Part shown: one piece after another, positions 9,740 through 18,763 of the stretch
Layout: the number at the start of each line of letters is the position of its first letter
How positions within the stretch are numbered: the stretch's first letter is position 1
From: an uncultured Erysipelotrichaceae bacterium
GTDB lineage: Bacteria; Bacillota_I; Bacilli_A; Erysipelotrichales; Erysipelotrichaceae
Direction: 5' to 3'
DNA length: 64,000 nt
NCBI GenBank assembly: GCA_945875435.1
Contig: CAMCKH010000003.1
Coordinates: 47,109-111,108, forward strand
The notes under the pieces: generated by a model
What the model was told of the DNA's origin: nothing
What the model saw: only the letters and a program-made list of their open reading frames with translations
Database searches by the model: none
Translations under genes and position numbers: made by a program

Positions 9740-10568
9740 AAGAAATGTTACCTAAATTATTATTCTTAACATCTGTTAAAATAAGATCATAAATACGATT
9801 ATAATCAATTTCACTATCAACAGTAATGATATTTTTATTTCTCCCTATTATTTTAAAAATTTCATCATTATCATCACTTTCTATTTCTCCATACCTTGAT
9901 TTTAAACTATCAAAATAATTTTTCTTTAAAAAATCTAAAGCATAGTATGCTAGTCTTTCTTTATCTAAGACATCTTGTTTAATCGATCCTACTAAAGCTA
10001 AATTAAGACCGATATTTTCATTTTCAAATGATGGCCATAAAATACCAGGGGTATCTAATAAATCAACATCTTTATGTATTCTAATCCAGTTAATATTCTT
10101 AGTAACTCCAGGTCTATTTTCAGTTTTTGTTACACTTTTTTTAATTATTTTATTAATAAAGCTACTTTTACCAACATTTGGAATTCCAACTATCATAATT
10201 TTTAAAACTTTATTTTTAATACCTCTTCTAATAGCACGATTTAAAATATCTTCACCAATTTCTTTAACTTTTTTTACAATTATTTCATTAAGATTATCTT
10301 TTAAACTATTTAAAGCTATAATTTCATAACCTTTCAACTTAAAATGATTAATCCATTGCATATTAATTTTTTCATCAGCTAAATCACTTTTATTTAAAAT
10401 AAATAATCTTTTTTTATTACCAATCAAACTATTAAGAAGAGGGTTTGCAGAAGAAAAAGGAACTCTAGCATCTAAAAGTTCAACTACTACATCCACATTT
10501 TTAATATTTTCTTCTATAAGCCTTCTGGTCTTATTCATATGACCAGGGAACCATTGAATATTTGCCAT
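9723..10568 (-). CDS. rbgA: Ribosome biogenesis GTPase RbgA (YlqF)
   Basis: 281 residues from the family-typical start MANIQWFPGHM (ATG 10568). A GTG eight codons earlier is possible but would extend the protein beyond the usual N terminus. It is a circularly permuted GTPase: G4 ILNKSDL precedes G1 GIPNVGKSSFINKI, and G3 DTPG follows. RbgA drives late assembly of the 50S subunit, including uL16. No strong Shine-Dalgarno is seen; the start is 2 bp from the lepB stop, so coupling is likely. Confidence 0.95.
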   Translation of the reverse strand: MANIQWFPGHMNKTRRLIEENIKNVDVVVELLDARVPFSSANPLLNSLIGNKKRLFILNKSDLADEKINMQWINHFKLKGYEIIALNSLKDNLNEIIVKKVKEIGEDILNRAIRRGIKNKVLKIMIVGIPNVGKSSFINKIIKKSVTKTENRPGVTKNINWIRIHKDVDLLDTPGILWPSFENENIGLNLALVGSIKQDVLDKERLAYYALDFLKKNYFDSLKSRYGEIESDDNDEIFKIIGRNKNIITVDSEIDYNRIYDLILTDVKNNNLGNISYEKPD

Positions 10569-10569
10569 A

Positions 10570-11079
10570 TTATTTTTTAAAACCAAAATCACTAAAAGGA
10601 TAGAGAATGAAAATTCCTGAAGTTTTTATTTCTTCTTTTAAAACATAACCAAACATTCTACTATCATAAGAAGCAATGCGATTATCACCCATCACAAAAT
10701 ACTGATCATCTTTTAATTGATATTCAAAATCTTCAGTATATTGATCGTTCAAAAACTCTTCTGCTACAAAAATATCATTAATATATAATTTATTATCTTT
10801 ATAACTTATTTTTTCATTTGGTAATCCAATAATTCTTTTAACCAATAAGTTGTTATGACCACTTTTATTTAAAGTTACAATATCAAATCTTTTTAATTCC
10901 ATAAATTTTTTAGTAAATACAAATGAAATTCCAAAATTACGATCTTTAAGTGTAGAATGCATGCTGCTTCCACTTACCGATACCGATATAAATACAAAGT
11001 GAATAATAAGAGTAGCACACAAAAAAGAAACTACACTAATTTTAATTAAATCTATCAACCATTTTTTTATTTCTTTCAT
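10570..11079 (-). CDS. lepB: Type I signal peptidase
   Basis: 169 residues, typical of Bacilli SipS/SpsB. One N-terminal membrane segment (about 11-32) anchors an external catalytic domain. The Ser nucleophile is in SGSSMHSTL (the usual P after M-x is S here) and the Lys base is in LLVKRIIGLPNE; FVMGDNRIASYDSR is box E. It removes signal peptides from exported proteins, several of which are encoded at 12.8-25 kb. It has its own promoter embedded in the preceding ribosomal terminator and no Shine-Dalgarno. Confidence 0.95.
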   Translation of the reverse strand: MKEIKKWLIDLIKISVVSFLCATLIIHFVFISVSVSGSSMHSTLKDRNFGISFVFTKKFMELKRFDIVTLNKSGHNNLLVKRIIGLPNEKISYKDNKLYINDIFVAEEFLNDQYTEDFEYQLKDDQYFVMGDNRIASYDSRMFGYVLKEEIKTSGIFILYPFSDFGFKK

Positions 11080-11085
11080 ATCAAA

Positions 11086-11114
11086 ATTATAACTTAAAAA
11101 AAGAAAAAGACCAA
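11086..11114 (-). promoter_or_regulatory. lepB promoter, leaderless, with -35 inside the rplS terminator
   Basis: Minus strand: -35 TTGGTC (11114-11109), 17-bp spacer, -10 TATAAT (11091-11086), then TTTGAT and the lepB ATG. The -35 lies in the second arm of the terminator hairpin at 11106-11125. Confidence 0.55.
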
Positions 11115-11125
11115 GTATGGTCTTT
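11106..11125 (-). terminator. Intrinsic terminator of the infC-rpmI-rplT-rplS unit
   Basis: AAAGACCA / TGGTCTTT stem with a 4-nt loop, followed on the minus strand by TTCTTTTTTT. Confidence 0.85.
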
Positions 11126-11471
11126 ATCTAATTTCTTTGATTCTTGATTGTTTACCACTTAATCCTTTTAAGTAATAAAGTTTAGCTCTACGAACTTTAC
11201 CTTTTCTAACTACTACAATCTTGTCAATTAATGGTGAATGTAGCGGGAAAGTTCTTTCAACACCAATACCATTTGAAATTTTTCTAACTGTGATTGTTTT
11301 ACCAATTCCACTTCCTTGGATTTTTACAACAATACCTTCAAATGCTTGAATACGAGTTTTTTCTCCTTCTTTAATTTGGATATCAACTCTTACTGTGCAA
11401 CCTACTTTTACATCAGGTAGATTTTCTTTTAATTGAGAATTTCCAATTTCTCTTACTAAATTCAAATTCAT
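11124..11471 (-). CDS. rplS: Large-subunit ribosomal protein bL19
   Basis: 115 residues, full length. Conserved segments [34 protein letters not shown] and [14 protein letters not shown] are present, ending RIKEIR. AAGGAG precedes the ATG. In Bacillus rplS usually follows rimM-trmD, so its place after rplT is a rearrangement. An inverted repeat in the 52-bp gap upstream may be regulatory. Confidence 0.98.
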   Translation of the reverse strand: MNLNLVREIGNSQLKENLPDVKVGCTVRVDIQIKEGEKTRIQAFEGIVVKIQGSGIGKTITVRKISNGIGVERTFPLHSPLIDKIVVVRKGKVRRAKLYYLKGLSGKQSRIKEIR

Positions 11472-11486
11472 ACTTACTCCTTACTT

Positions 11487-11518
11487 GTAAGTCATAATTA
11501 ATTAAAAAGCGGACTTAC
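11487..11518 (-). promoter_or_regulatory. Inverted repeat upstream of rplS, possible leader structure
   Basis: GTAAGTC (11487-11493) and GACTTAC (11512-11518) can form a 7-bp stem closing an AT-rich loop just before the rplS ribosome-binding site. It could be a bL19-type leader or an mRNA-processing site. Sequence evidence is limited to the repeat. Confidence 0.3.
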
Positions 11519-11523
11519 TATCT

Positions 11524-11880
11524 TTATTTTAAATTATTCTTTGCAACAGCACACAATTCTGTAAATGATTTTTCATCATGAATTGCGATTTCACTTAACA
11601 TCTTACGATTAATTAGGATATTTGCAACTTTCAAACCGTGCATTAATTTTGAATAGCTAAGACCATTCATTCTTGCAGCAGCATTGATACGTGCAATCCA
11701 TAATTTACGCATATCTCTCTTTAATTGTTTACGACCGATATATGCATATTTAAGTGAATGCATTACTTGTTCATGGGCTGTACGATATAATAGGTGTTTA
11801 CTTCCAAAATATCCACTAGCTAATTTAAGAATCTTCTTTCTTCTATTTCTTGTAGGTGTAGAACCTTTAACTCTTGCCAT
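11524..11880 (-). CDS. rplT: Large-subunit ribosomal protein bL20
   Basis: 118 residues, full length, starting [19 protein letters not shown], with [18 protein letters not shown] and [22 protein letters not shown] precedes the ATG. bL20 nucleates early 50S assembly and in Bacillus represses the infC-rpmI-rplT mRNA by binding its leader; a matching leader lies at 12624-12755. Confidence 0.98.
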   Translation of the reverse strand: MARVKGSTPTRNRRKKILKLASGYFGSKHLLYRTAHEQVMHSLKYAYIGRKQLKRDMRKLWIARINAAARMNGLSYSKLMHGLKVANILINRKMLSEIAIHDEKSFTELCAVAKNNLK

Positions 11881-11892
11881 TTTGTCTTCCTC

Positions 11893-12087
11893 CTATCCTT
11901 GTAACAATTCCTTAACTCTTTTAACATCACTCTTACTCATAAGTGCAGCTTTTCTCAAATGAACTTTTTGTTTATGAGTTTTATTTGCTGCAAAGTGACT
12001 GGTATAAGCGTGGTGTCTTTTGATTTTACCAGTTCCGGTAACTTTAACTCTTTTTGCTAGAGTTTTTTTAGTTTTCATTTTTGGCAT
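11893..12087 (-). CDS. rpmI: Large-subunit ribosomal protein bL35
   Basis: 64 residues, full length: [20 protein letters not shown] with the family GKIKRHHAY segment. It has a strong AGGAGGG site and sits between infC and rplT as in most Bacilli. Confidence 0.98.
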   Translation of the reverse strand: MPKMKTKKTLAKRVKVTGTGKIKRHHAYTSHFAANKTHKQKVHLRKAALMSKSDVKRVKELLQG

Positions 12088-12098
12088 AACTTACCCTC

Positions 12099-12623
12099 CT
12101 ATTTTTTCTTTGGCGAAATAACACACGACATTGTGTTTCCTTCTAAATTCGGTTTCTTTTCAACTATACCTAAGTCATTGCATTTTTCAATAAATTCATC
12201 CATAACTTTCTTACCTACTTCTTGTCTTGTAATCAGTCTTCCTCTGAATTTCATATCAATTTTAACTTTAGTATTGCTTTCTAACCATTTTCTAGCTTGT
12301 TTCAATTTAGTTTCAAAGTCATGAGTATCAATCACAGGAGATAACCTAAGTGGCTTAACTTCTGTTTGGTGTTGATTCTTTTTAGCTTCTTTAGCCTTCT
12401 TTTGACTTTCAAATCTAAATTTTCCATAATCCAATATCTTACATACTGGCGGATTACTATTAGGGGAAACGCATAACAAATCTAAGTCATAATCTTTAGC
12501 TCTTTCAAGAGCTTCTCTTCTCATAAGTACACCTAATTGTTCACCTTCAGGACCAATAACTAATACCTCTTTGAATTTTATATTTTGATTGACTAGTTCG
12601 TCATTTTGATTTTTGCGTATGAT
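12099..12623 (-). CDS. infC: Translation initiation factor IF-3, with non-AUG start
   Basis: 174 residues when read from the ATC at 12623 (the next codon is ATA). The first in-frame ATG (12524) would remove about 33 conserved residues, including VNQNIKFKEVLVIGPEGEQ, which aligns to the N-terminal domain of IF-3. GGAGGTG lies 7 nt before the ATC. An AUU/AUC/AUA start is the known hallmark of infC and lets IF-3 repress its own translation, because IF-3 discriminates against non-standard starts. Core motifs REALERAKDYDLDLLCVSP, PPVCKILDYGKFRFE and MKFRGRLITRQEVGKKV are intact. It is the first gene of infC-rpmI-rplT-rplS. Confidence 0.93.
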   Translation of the reverse strand: MIRKNQNDELVNQNIKFKEVLVIGPEGEQLGVLMRREALERAKDYDLDLLCVSPNSNPPVCKILDYGKFRFESQKKAKEAKKNQHQTEVKPLRLSPVIDTHDFETKLKQARKWLESNTKVKIDMKFRGRLITRQEVGKKVMDEFIEKCNDLGIVEKKPNLEGNTMSCVISPKKK

Positions 12624-12755
12624 ATTTGTTCACCTCCATCAAAATAAAAAGCAGGTTAAAGCCCACTATTCTTGTACTAATAAATGTAGCACAGTACCCA
12701 AATCCTACGGATTTCAGGTGAGAAGTGGTCTTCTTCTTTCTACTAACTTTTTATC
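12624..12755 (-). promoter_or_regulatory. Probable bL20-type mRNA leader of infC-rpmI-rplT
   Basis: About 130 nt lie between the predicted start point and infC. The RNA-sense sequence carries the segment ACCACTTCTCACCTGA, a GAAATCC/GGATTT hairpin, a GTACTGTG...AGTAC hairpin, then GTGGGCTTTAACCTGC with a T-rich run just before the infC ribosome site. This organisation fits the bL20 leader of low-GC Gram-positives, where bL20 binding controls readthrough. Assigned from position and layout; no covariance search was possible. Confidence 0.6.
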
Positions 12756-12761
12756 TTCTAA

Positions 12762-12790
12762 ATTATAACCATAAAATAATTATTTTTCAA
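12762..12790 (-). promoter_or_regulatory. Sigma-A promoter of the infC operon
   Basis: Minus strand: -35 TTGAAA (12790-12785), 17-bp spacer, -10 TATAAT (12767-12762). Confidence 0.75.
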
Positions 12791-12815
12791 CTATTTATAC
12801 CAAATTTTATAAAAT

Positions 12816-12837
12816 AAAAAGCGTTAATACGCTTTTT
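12816..12837 (-). terminator. Intrinsic terminator of the M26 protease gene
   Basis: AAAAAGCGT / ACGCTTTTT stem with a TAAT loop, overlapping the stop codon. Its symmetry would also stop rightward transcription. Confidence 0.8.
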
Positions 12838-15800
12838 ATTCACTATAAATTGAATTTCTGAATTCATTTGTTGAATGTAAATAATATCTAAATATTTCTT
12901 TTTTAAGATTTTTAACATTTTTCCCTTCAAAATTACCATTCTTTGCGGCTTTTAAATCTTCTTGAATAGCTTTTGCCATTAAATTCTTTAAATCCTCATA
13001 TGTATTATAAGTAACTCCTAAATATACAAACGGTTTTAAAGAATCTTTTTTAGCATAACGATTTGCATACATTGATTTTCTAAAATCATTATAAGTTTGG
13101 TAACGATTGTCAAATGTTTTTTGTAAAATATAAGCATCTGATAAAACTTTACCTTCAGAAACAGCCTCTTTATTCAATTTATTAGAAACATAATTAATAT
13201 AACCATCATAACCAGCTTCGGCTAAAATTTCAAAACTGTTATGTTTAAATGATTGACTTCCAGGAGATCCTTTTTCTGTGGTGTAAGAACCATAACGAGC
13301 TAGGAAACGGTTATCAGTATTATAAGTATTTCTTCCAACTTCTATTTGTTTTCCATTTTTATTAATTCTTCCAACCACAACTTGATTATCAATCAAATCC
13401 TCAATTGTTCTAAATTCAAGAACATCCCATTCATCATCATTAAATCTTCTATACACTTCTTTACTGTGTGGTGAAATTGTACCGTCATTTAATATTTCAT
13501 CTTTTCTTTCAACCTTATTTATTAAATAACGAAGGTCATTTTTTGAAAGTTTGAGCATCTCTTCAGCTTCTGCGTAATTTAAAGTATAGATAACATCGTA
13601 AGTTCCTCTTAAATACTCTTTTAATGCTTGAGCGTCAGTAAATCTTTCAGGGGTAGAGTTATGAATTAATTTATTTAATAAACTTCCATCTAAATAAGTA
13701 TGATAATCAGTGTCGGTATTGATTCCGAAAGTTTCATCAGTATCGGCGTTTTCAATAGATTGGAGCATTCCGGTTGCGAAATCTTCCATACCCATTCCCA
13801 ATCTTCTGCCGTAACCTAAGAAATATGTTCTGCCATCCATATTATGAACAATTTCATGAGTCATAATAGAAATTCCTTTTTTAACCATAAGAGTGTTAGA
13901 CATATACCAAATAAAAGTTCCATCCGCATAGGCAGAAGTTCTATTATTTTTTCTCCACTCTCCAACAGGAGCAAAAAAATCTTTGACAGTAGAATTAGCA
14001 TAAACAACTTCACTCTCATTTTTAGGAGCTTCATTTTCCTCTGTAACAATCATCCATTTTTTACCTTTTTCATCTAAAACATTAAAACCATCAAAAGTAA
14101 CAATAGGAGTCATATTCAAATTATACATCTCATGTTTTTTTGGTTCAGGTAAAATACGATACCACATTTCAGCATTTAAGCTCATTTGTTTAGCAGTATT
14201 TTCAAGCAGTTTTTTCATTCCGTTAATTATTTCAAAATCATTATCGTAATTTCCAACCTCTGGAACTTTAAAATATTTTTCAAAAGGACTGAAAATTAAA
14301 GTTGTCATTGTTATTGAAATCGCAACTCCTCTATGACGCATAGTGAGTAATGGTAAAATCATTTTAGAATTATATTCGTTCTTATTAAAGATTGTCCAAG
14401 CACTCACATCAACATGATTAAGTTCAGGTAATGAAGGTTTTTCTTCGTGGATTATAGCTTTAGTGGTATTTTTAAACCAATCATTAATTGTCATTTCTGG
14501 AGCAAAAATATCTTTAAAGAAAATAAGATAATCACCTATGTTAGCTTTATTTGTAATAGGTGCTAAATATTTTTTATATGCTTTTGCAGTGTTAAAAGAC
14601 ATTAATAAATCTTCATTAATTTTTTTAGAATCGCTTGGAATAGGAATAGATCCTATTTGTTTTAAAAATTCAATGGCATTATGTTTGTTGCCGAAAATAT
14701 CTTGATGATAAATAGTATAATCCGCAATGTTAACACCATTAAAATCAACATTATACCATCTAGTCATATAAGCAAGTCCTAAAAGAATTTTTTCTTTATT
14801 TTCTTTAATACGCTTAATAACCTGACTTGGATTAACTTTATTAGTGGTATCATTTAATAAATCATTTTCAATCATAGCTATTAAATGTTTTCTCAAGTTA
14901 GCCTTATTATTATCGAATGCATTTTTCAAATAATAAGGATCAACATTGTGTGCTTTTAAAGATTGATTAGCAACTTCAATATTTTCAGAAGAATTATCAG
15001 GTTTTAAACCAAGACCTATAGAATGACTTAATAATTGATAAAAATAATATTTATAATCTGGACGAACATGCTTAACAACATCCATATACTCCAACGAAAC
15101 AAGTTCATTAACCAAATCATCCAGCTCGCTTCCATATTCTTTAGCAAGTGTTTGTGGTGTATAAATAAGATTTGTTCCATTTATTTGATATTCTTGAATT
15201 AAAGTATCTTTAAATCCTTCAAGATAAGTTATATCTCTAATTTCTATACTTCCATCATCATAAACCATCATAATTCCGTTGGCACTTTCTTTATTTTTCG
15301 ATAGTTCATAGACAGGTTCTTTATCTTTTAATAAGATAATATTTTTAATAGTTTTATTAGCTATATTATCGCTATTTAATACCTTATTACCGTATTTAAC
15401 AATAGTAGCCTTATTGTAATAAGGTAATAATTTTTCTATATTTTTATAAATAAAATCTTTAGCTGGATCGTAGTCTTTAATATTGGTGTAATCAGTTTCT
15501 ATTATCTTATGATCAAAATTACTATCGTTTATATCTGTAGTTATATTATAACTTTCAATTTTAGTTTGAGCCTCTTCAAAAGATAAAGAAACAGGCTTAT
15601 TATTTAAAGTATCATCTTTCCCAAAACTTACACCATCTACATAATAAGCATCCTTAACATTGGCAGTTTTATCGTTGGTATCACCGTAAATCTTGTGACC
15701 ATTTTCAACTTTCGCAAGCATTACAACATTACGAATAACACCTCCTACATAAAGAGTTCCAGCAACACCACCAACTTGTGCATTGCTGATTGTTTTATTC

Positions 15801-18292
15801 ACGATACTTCCTTTTACATAAGCTTGATTTATTCTAGCTCCACTGATCATACCACCAACTATACCACCCATTCTTCGTTCTTGATTGGTTAAAGCACCTG
15901 TCATTGACACATCAACTTTTGCTTTTTCAATCAATGAATTGGTGTTGGCAGAGCCTACAATTCCACCTGTGTAATTAGGAATATTATCATTTAAAATAAT
16001 TTCTCCTTGATAAGAAACATTTCTAAGAACGCTGTTTTGGGTAATTCTACCTACTACTCCACCAATATTCCCAGGACCTTCTATCCTACCACTTACAGAA
16101 ACATCTTCTACAGTAGAATTTGTTAAAACCCCAGCAACCGTTGCGATATAAGCAACTTTAGAATTAATATCAACCTGTTTAAAATCAATATTTTTAACAC
16201 TTCCATTAGTCATCTCTTTAAATAACGGAGCTTTTAAATCATAGATTGTGAATTTATTTTCACCATCTTGACCAATAAGTCTACCACTAAAAACACCATC
16301 GAAATAATAATCTAATTTAGTTTTAACATTATTTTCTTCAACTTCTAAATCTTTTTCATTCGCAACTAAATCAGCACCCAAAATAAATTCACCACTAGGA
16401 TTTTCTCTAATCGCTTTGATTAATTCACTAAAATCATTATATACCCCTGGTTTTTCAATATTTTTAGGCATATAGAAAATATGATCATCTCCATAACCCT
16501 CTTCTCTATCCTGCACAAGTTCTGGACTTGAAGCTGTTATTTTAAATACTATTTTTCCATTCATTTCGACTTCTTCAATGTTTTTCACCTGAAGAACAAT
16601 GTCATTCATATTTTCACTGCTTATTTTAGTTACAAAACTGCTAAAATCATTTGGAATAGTTTTTAAATTAACTATTTTTTCATCACCATTATACAATGAT
16701 ATTCCTGTTATTCTTTTAATTTCAACCGACTTATCTTCTAGAATAAAATCATAAACACTTTCTTCCAAACTATTTGAATTACCTTCACCTAAATCATAGG
16801 TTAAATAAGTTTTTAAAGTATAATCGATATCTAAAGGAATATCATTTATCACAAAATTTTCATCAATAGCTTCGGTGCTTAAAGTGGGAATCTCAACTTC
16901 CTTAATGATTTCATCATTATGATAAATTCTAGCTTTTGCTAAAACATAAGCACTATCTATATCACTTAAATTATAATTAACAATAATCTGATTTTTGCTT
17001 GCATTCTTAACAACATTAGAAATAGTTATTATTGGTTTTGTCTTTAATTTACTTCCGGTATAAATAATTTCATTCTTTGGATTTTTAATTATAACTTCTT
17101 CTATCAATTTACTACTTTTTAAAACACCATCAACATAAGTGTCTTCATAAATCTTTTTAACTTGACCTTTTTCCCCTTCTTCTTTTCTCTCGCTTCCTAC
17201 AAGAAGATTGACATCACTTAAATTTTCAACATCAAAAGGAATATCTACAAATTCTTCTCTGGTTCTTATTTCTTCATTTGGACTGACAGGAGGAATTGGG
17301 TTTGGCGATTGATTATCAGTTTTTGTACCTAAAAATACCACCGAAGCAATCGCATCTATCGTATTTCTTTCAATTTCCTTACGACTCAATTCTTTATCAT
17401 TCAAATAACTAACTTCATACTTAATAATTGTTTTCCCATTTTTTCCTACAACTTCTCTCTTATTGCCACTTTCAAGATTTGGATCGGTTTTATAAATTAC
17501 GGCTAAATCTTGATAAGGAATTATTATTTCTTTTTCAATAATAGAAACTTTAATGTTTGATGTTTGATTCTCAATCTCAACAGTGTTAGTGTTGCTGACA
17601 GGGTTGATATTAGCTCTTTGGGTGTTATTTACATTTCCCACTCTATCGTTATATGTAGTATTTGTTTTTGTATTATGTGTATCTACATTTTTTATTTCTG
17701 ATGTTTTTTCTTCTTTTAAAGCATTGTTGGTGGTAGTGTTATTTTCTAAAACAACTTCTTTAATGTAACCAAGATATTTATACCCTTTTATTTTAGTTGT
17801 TTCAGGTAGTTTATCACTTGATTTTATTTCATAAACTTTATCATATATATTTATATTTTTATTCACAAAATAAATATTTTTAAACATCACAAAAAGTAAT
17901 AAAATATCTATTAAAATAATGATTATATCTAATTTCTGATTATTTTTAATAATTTTATATAAATAAAACAAAATTGAACAAATAAGTATAATTATACAAA
18001 TTATAGATATTATAGATGCATAAAAATAAAATTTATTTTCTTGGTAAACCAAAATATATTTAGTATCTTGATTTACACTTTCAACCTCGTTAATATTTTT
18101 ATAAACAATATCATCTATAAGTTCTTGATCGACATCTTCATCTATCTTATGTTCGTAGCTAATTTTAAAATTATCAAAATTAGCTTCAATATTATTAAAA
18201 CCAAAAATATTTATAGAAAAAAACACAATTAAAAAAATAATTAAAAATTTAATTTGTTTTGAAATAGAAAATTTAGAAAATAATTTATACAT
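12836..18292 (-). CDS. IgA1-protease-like zinc metalloprotease, peptidase family M26
   Basis: 1818 residues; AAGGAG precedes the ATG. It has three hydrophobic segments near the N terminus (about 12-31, 68-94, 101-123), then two G5 domains (about 249-310 and 344-410), a fibronectin-like stretch, and GLUG-type beta-helix repeats (about 700-865; repeated G-G-[IV]-[VA]-G). The C-terminal catalytic region has HEIVHNMD at about 1479-1486 as HExxH, followed by YGRRLGMGMEDFATGML with the likely third zinc-binding Glu. The architecture matches pneumococcal ZmpB/IgA1 proteases, which cut human IgA1 or other host glycoproteins at the cell surface. Substrate cannot be read from the sequence. I see no canonical N-terminal LPXTG motif, so anchoring is probably by the membrane segments. 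Confidence 0.9.
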   Translation of the reverse strand: MYKLFSKFSISKQIKFLIIFLIVFFSINIFGFNNIEANFDNFKISYEHKIDEDVDQELIDDIVYKNINEVESVNQDTKYILVYQENKFYFYASIISIICIIILICSILFYLYKIIKNNQKLDIIIILIDILLLFVMFKNIYFVNKNINIYDKVYEIKSSDKLPETTKIKGYKYLGYIKEVVLENNTTTNNALKEEKTSEIKNVDTHNTKTNTTYNDRVGNVNNTQRANINPVSNTNTVEIENQTSNIKVSIIEKEIIIPYQDLAVIYKTDPNLESGNKREVVGKNGKTIIKYEVSYLNDKELSRKEIERNTIDAIASVVFLGTKTDNQSPNPIPPVSPNEEIRTREEFVDIPFDVENLSDVNLLVGSERKEEGEKGQVKKIYEDTYVDGVLKSSKLIEEVIIKNPKNEIIYTGSKLKTKPIITISNVVKNASKNQIIVNYNLSDIDSAYVLAKARIYHNDEIIKEVEIPTLSTEAIDENFVINDIPLDIDYTLKTYLTYDLGEGNSNSLEESVYDFILEDKSVEIKRITGISLYNGDEKIVNLKTIPNDFSSFVTKISSENMNDIVLQVKNIEEVEMNGKIVFKITASSPELVQDREEGYGDDHIFYMPKNIEKPGVYNDFSELIKAIRENPSGEFILGADLVANEKDLEVEENNVKTKLDYYFDGVFSGRLIGQDGENKFTIYDLKAPLFKEMTNGSVKNIDFKQVDINSKVAYIATVAGVLTNSTVEDVSVSGRIEGPGNIGGVVGRITQNSVLRNVSYQGEIILNDNIPNYTGGIVGSANTNSLIEKAKVDVSMTGALTNQERRMGGIVGGMISGARINQAYVKGSIVNKTISNAQVGGVAGTLYVGGVIRNVVMLAKVENGHKIYGDTNDKTANVKDAYYVDGVSFGKDDTLNNKPVSLSFEEAQTKIESYNITTDINDSNFDHKIIETDYTNIKDYDPAKDFIYKNIEKLLPYYNKATIVKYGNKVLNSDNIANKTIKNIILLKDKEPVYELSKNKESANGIMMVYDDGSIEIRDITYLEGFKDTLIQEYQINGTNLIYTPQTLAKEYGSELDDLVNELVSLEYMDVVKHVRPDYKYYFYQLLSHSIGLGLKPDNSSENIEVANQSLKAHNVDPYYLKNAFDNNKANLRKHLIAMIENDLLNDTTNKVNPSQVIKRIKENKEKILLGLAYMTRWYNVDFNGVNIADYTIYHQDIFGNKHNAIEFLKQIGSIPIPSDSKKINEDLLMSFNTAKAYKKYLAPITNKANIGDYLIFFKDIFAPEMTINDWFKNTTKAIIHEEKPSLPELNHVDVSAWTIFNKNEYNSKMILPLLTMRHRGVAISITMTTLIFSPFEKYFKVPEVGNYDNDFEIINGMKKLLENTAKQMSLNAEMWYRILPEPKKHEMYNLNMTPIVTFDGFNVLDEKGKKWMIVTEENEAPKNESEVVYANSTVKDFFAPVGEWRKNNRTSAYADGTFIWYMSNTLMVKKGISIMTHEIVHNMDGRTYFLGYGRRLGMGMEDFATGMLQSIENADTDETFGINTDTDYHTYLDGSLLNKLIHNSTPERFTDAQALKEYLRGTYDVIYTLNYAEAEEMLKLSKNDLRYLINKVERKDEILNDGTISPHSKEVYRRFNDDEWDVLEFRTIEDLIDNQVVVGRINKNGKQIEVGRNTYNTDNRFLARYGSYTTEKGSPGSQSFKHNSFEILAEAGYDGYINYVSNKLNKEAVSEGKVLSDAYILQKTFDNRYQTYNDFRKSMYANRYAKKDSLKPFVYLGVTYNTYEDLKNLMAKAIQEDLKAAKNGNFEGKNVKNLKKEIFRYYLHSTNEFRNSIYSE

Positions 18293-18316
18293 ATAACTCC
18301 TTTTATTAGTTACATA

Positions 18317-18345
18317 ATTATAACTTTTTTATGGATTAAATACAA
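18317..18345 (-). promoter_or_regulatory. Sigma-A promoter of the M26 protease gene
   Basis: Minus strand: -35 TTGTAT (18345-18340), 17-bp spacer, -10 TATAAT (18322-18317), 24 nt before the ATG. Confidence 0.7.
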
Positions 18346-18349
18346 AAAA

Positions 18350-18700
18350 TTATTTATTTAAAATGCTATCTAAACTTTTTCCCTTATAAATATCATCTAC
18401 CATCTTATCTATGCACCTTACCAATCTTACAGTTCGGTCTTGAATATCTTCTATTTTAACTTTACAAACACTTCCTTTGATAAGTAGATATTTTTCGTTT
18501 ATGAGCGGAGCATTGTCTAAAAACTCTTTATAGGTTAGATTTTTAAAAAGTATTGCTTCAATATCTTTATTTGTATATCCAGTAAGCCAAGTTATCACAT
18601 CATCAATCTCAGTAGCACTTTTTCCTTTTCTTGCTATTTTTTCAACTAATAACTGATATACCTTAGTAAAATTAAGGTTGTATATTTTTTCATTATTCAT
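18350..18700 (-). CDS. DUF2200 family protein
   Basis: 116 residues starting MNNEKIYNLNFTKVYQLLV, which matches the usual N terminus of the DUF2200 family. An upstream ATG/TTG 9-10 codons earlier lies inside the terminator hairpin of the preceding gene. Conserved segments are VEKIARKGKSATEIDDVI, WLTGY and LIKGSVCKVKIEDIQD. The family is small, cytosolic and of unknown function. TATAAT lies exactly 6 nt before this ATG and no Shine-Dalgarno is present, so the message should be leaderless. Confidence 0.8.
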   Translation of the reverse strand: MNNEKIYNLNFTKVYQLLVEKIARKGKSATEIDDVITWLTGYTNKDIEAILFKNLTYKEFLDNAPLINEKYLLIKGSVCKVKIEDIQDRTVRLVRCIDKMVDDIYKGKSLDSILNK

Positions 18701-18706
18701 ATTAAT

Positions 18707-18712
18707 ATTATA
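18707..18712 (-). promoter_or_regulatory. -10 element of the DUF2200 gene, leaderless
   Basis: TATAAT on the minus strand, followed by ATTAAT and the ATG at 18700. No convincing -35. Confidence 0.45.
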
Positions 18713-18720
18713 ATTTAAAA

Positions 18721-18756
18721 ATCGCATCAATTTACCTTAGGATGCCTTGATGCGAT
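18721..18756 (-). terminator. Intrinsic terminator of the LPXTG amidase gene
   Basis: A perfect 10-bp inverted repeat, ATCGCATCAA (18721-18730) and TTGATGCGAT (18747-18756), followed on the minus strand by TTTTTAAATT. Confidence 0.85.
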
Positions 18757-18763
18757 ATTAAAG

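Noticed and set aside
12133..12324. Rightward ORF opposite infC
   Set aside because: No ribosome site, low-complexity translation, and full overlap with a conserved gene.
17795..17820. LPETT in the M26 protease as a sortase motif
   Set aside because: It lies after all three hydrophobic segments and is not followed by a membrane helix and basic tail, and the fifth residue is Thr instead of Gly.
13844..18232. Several short ORFs within the M26 protease gene
   Set aside because: All are shadows of one intact 1818-residue frame with clear domains; none has a promoter or family resemblance.
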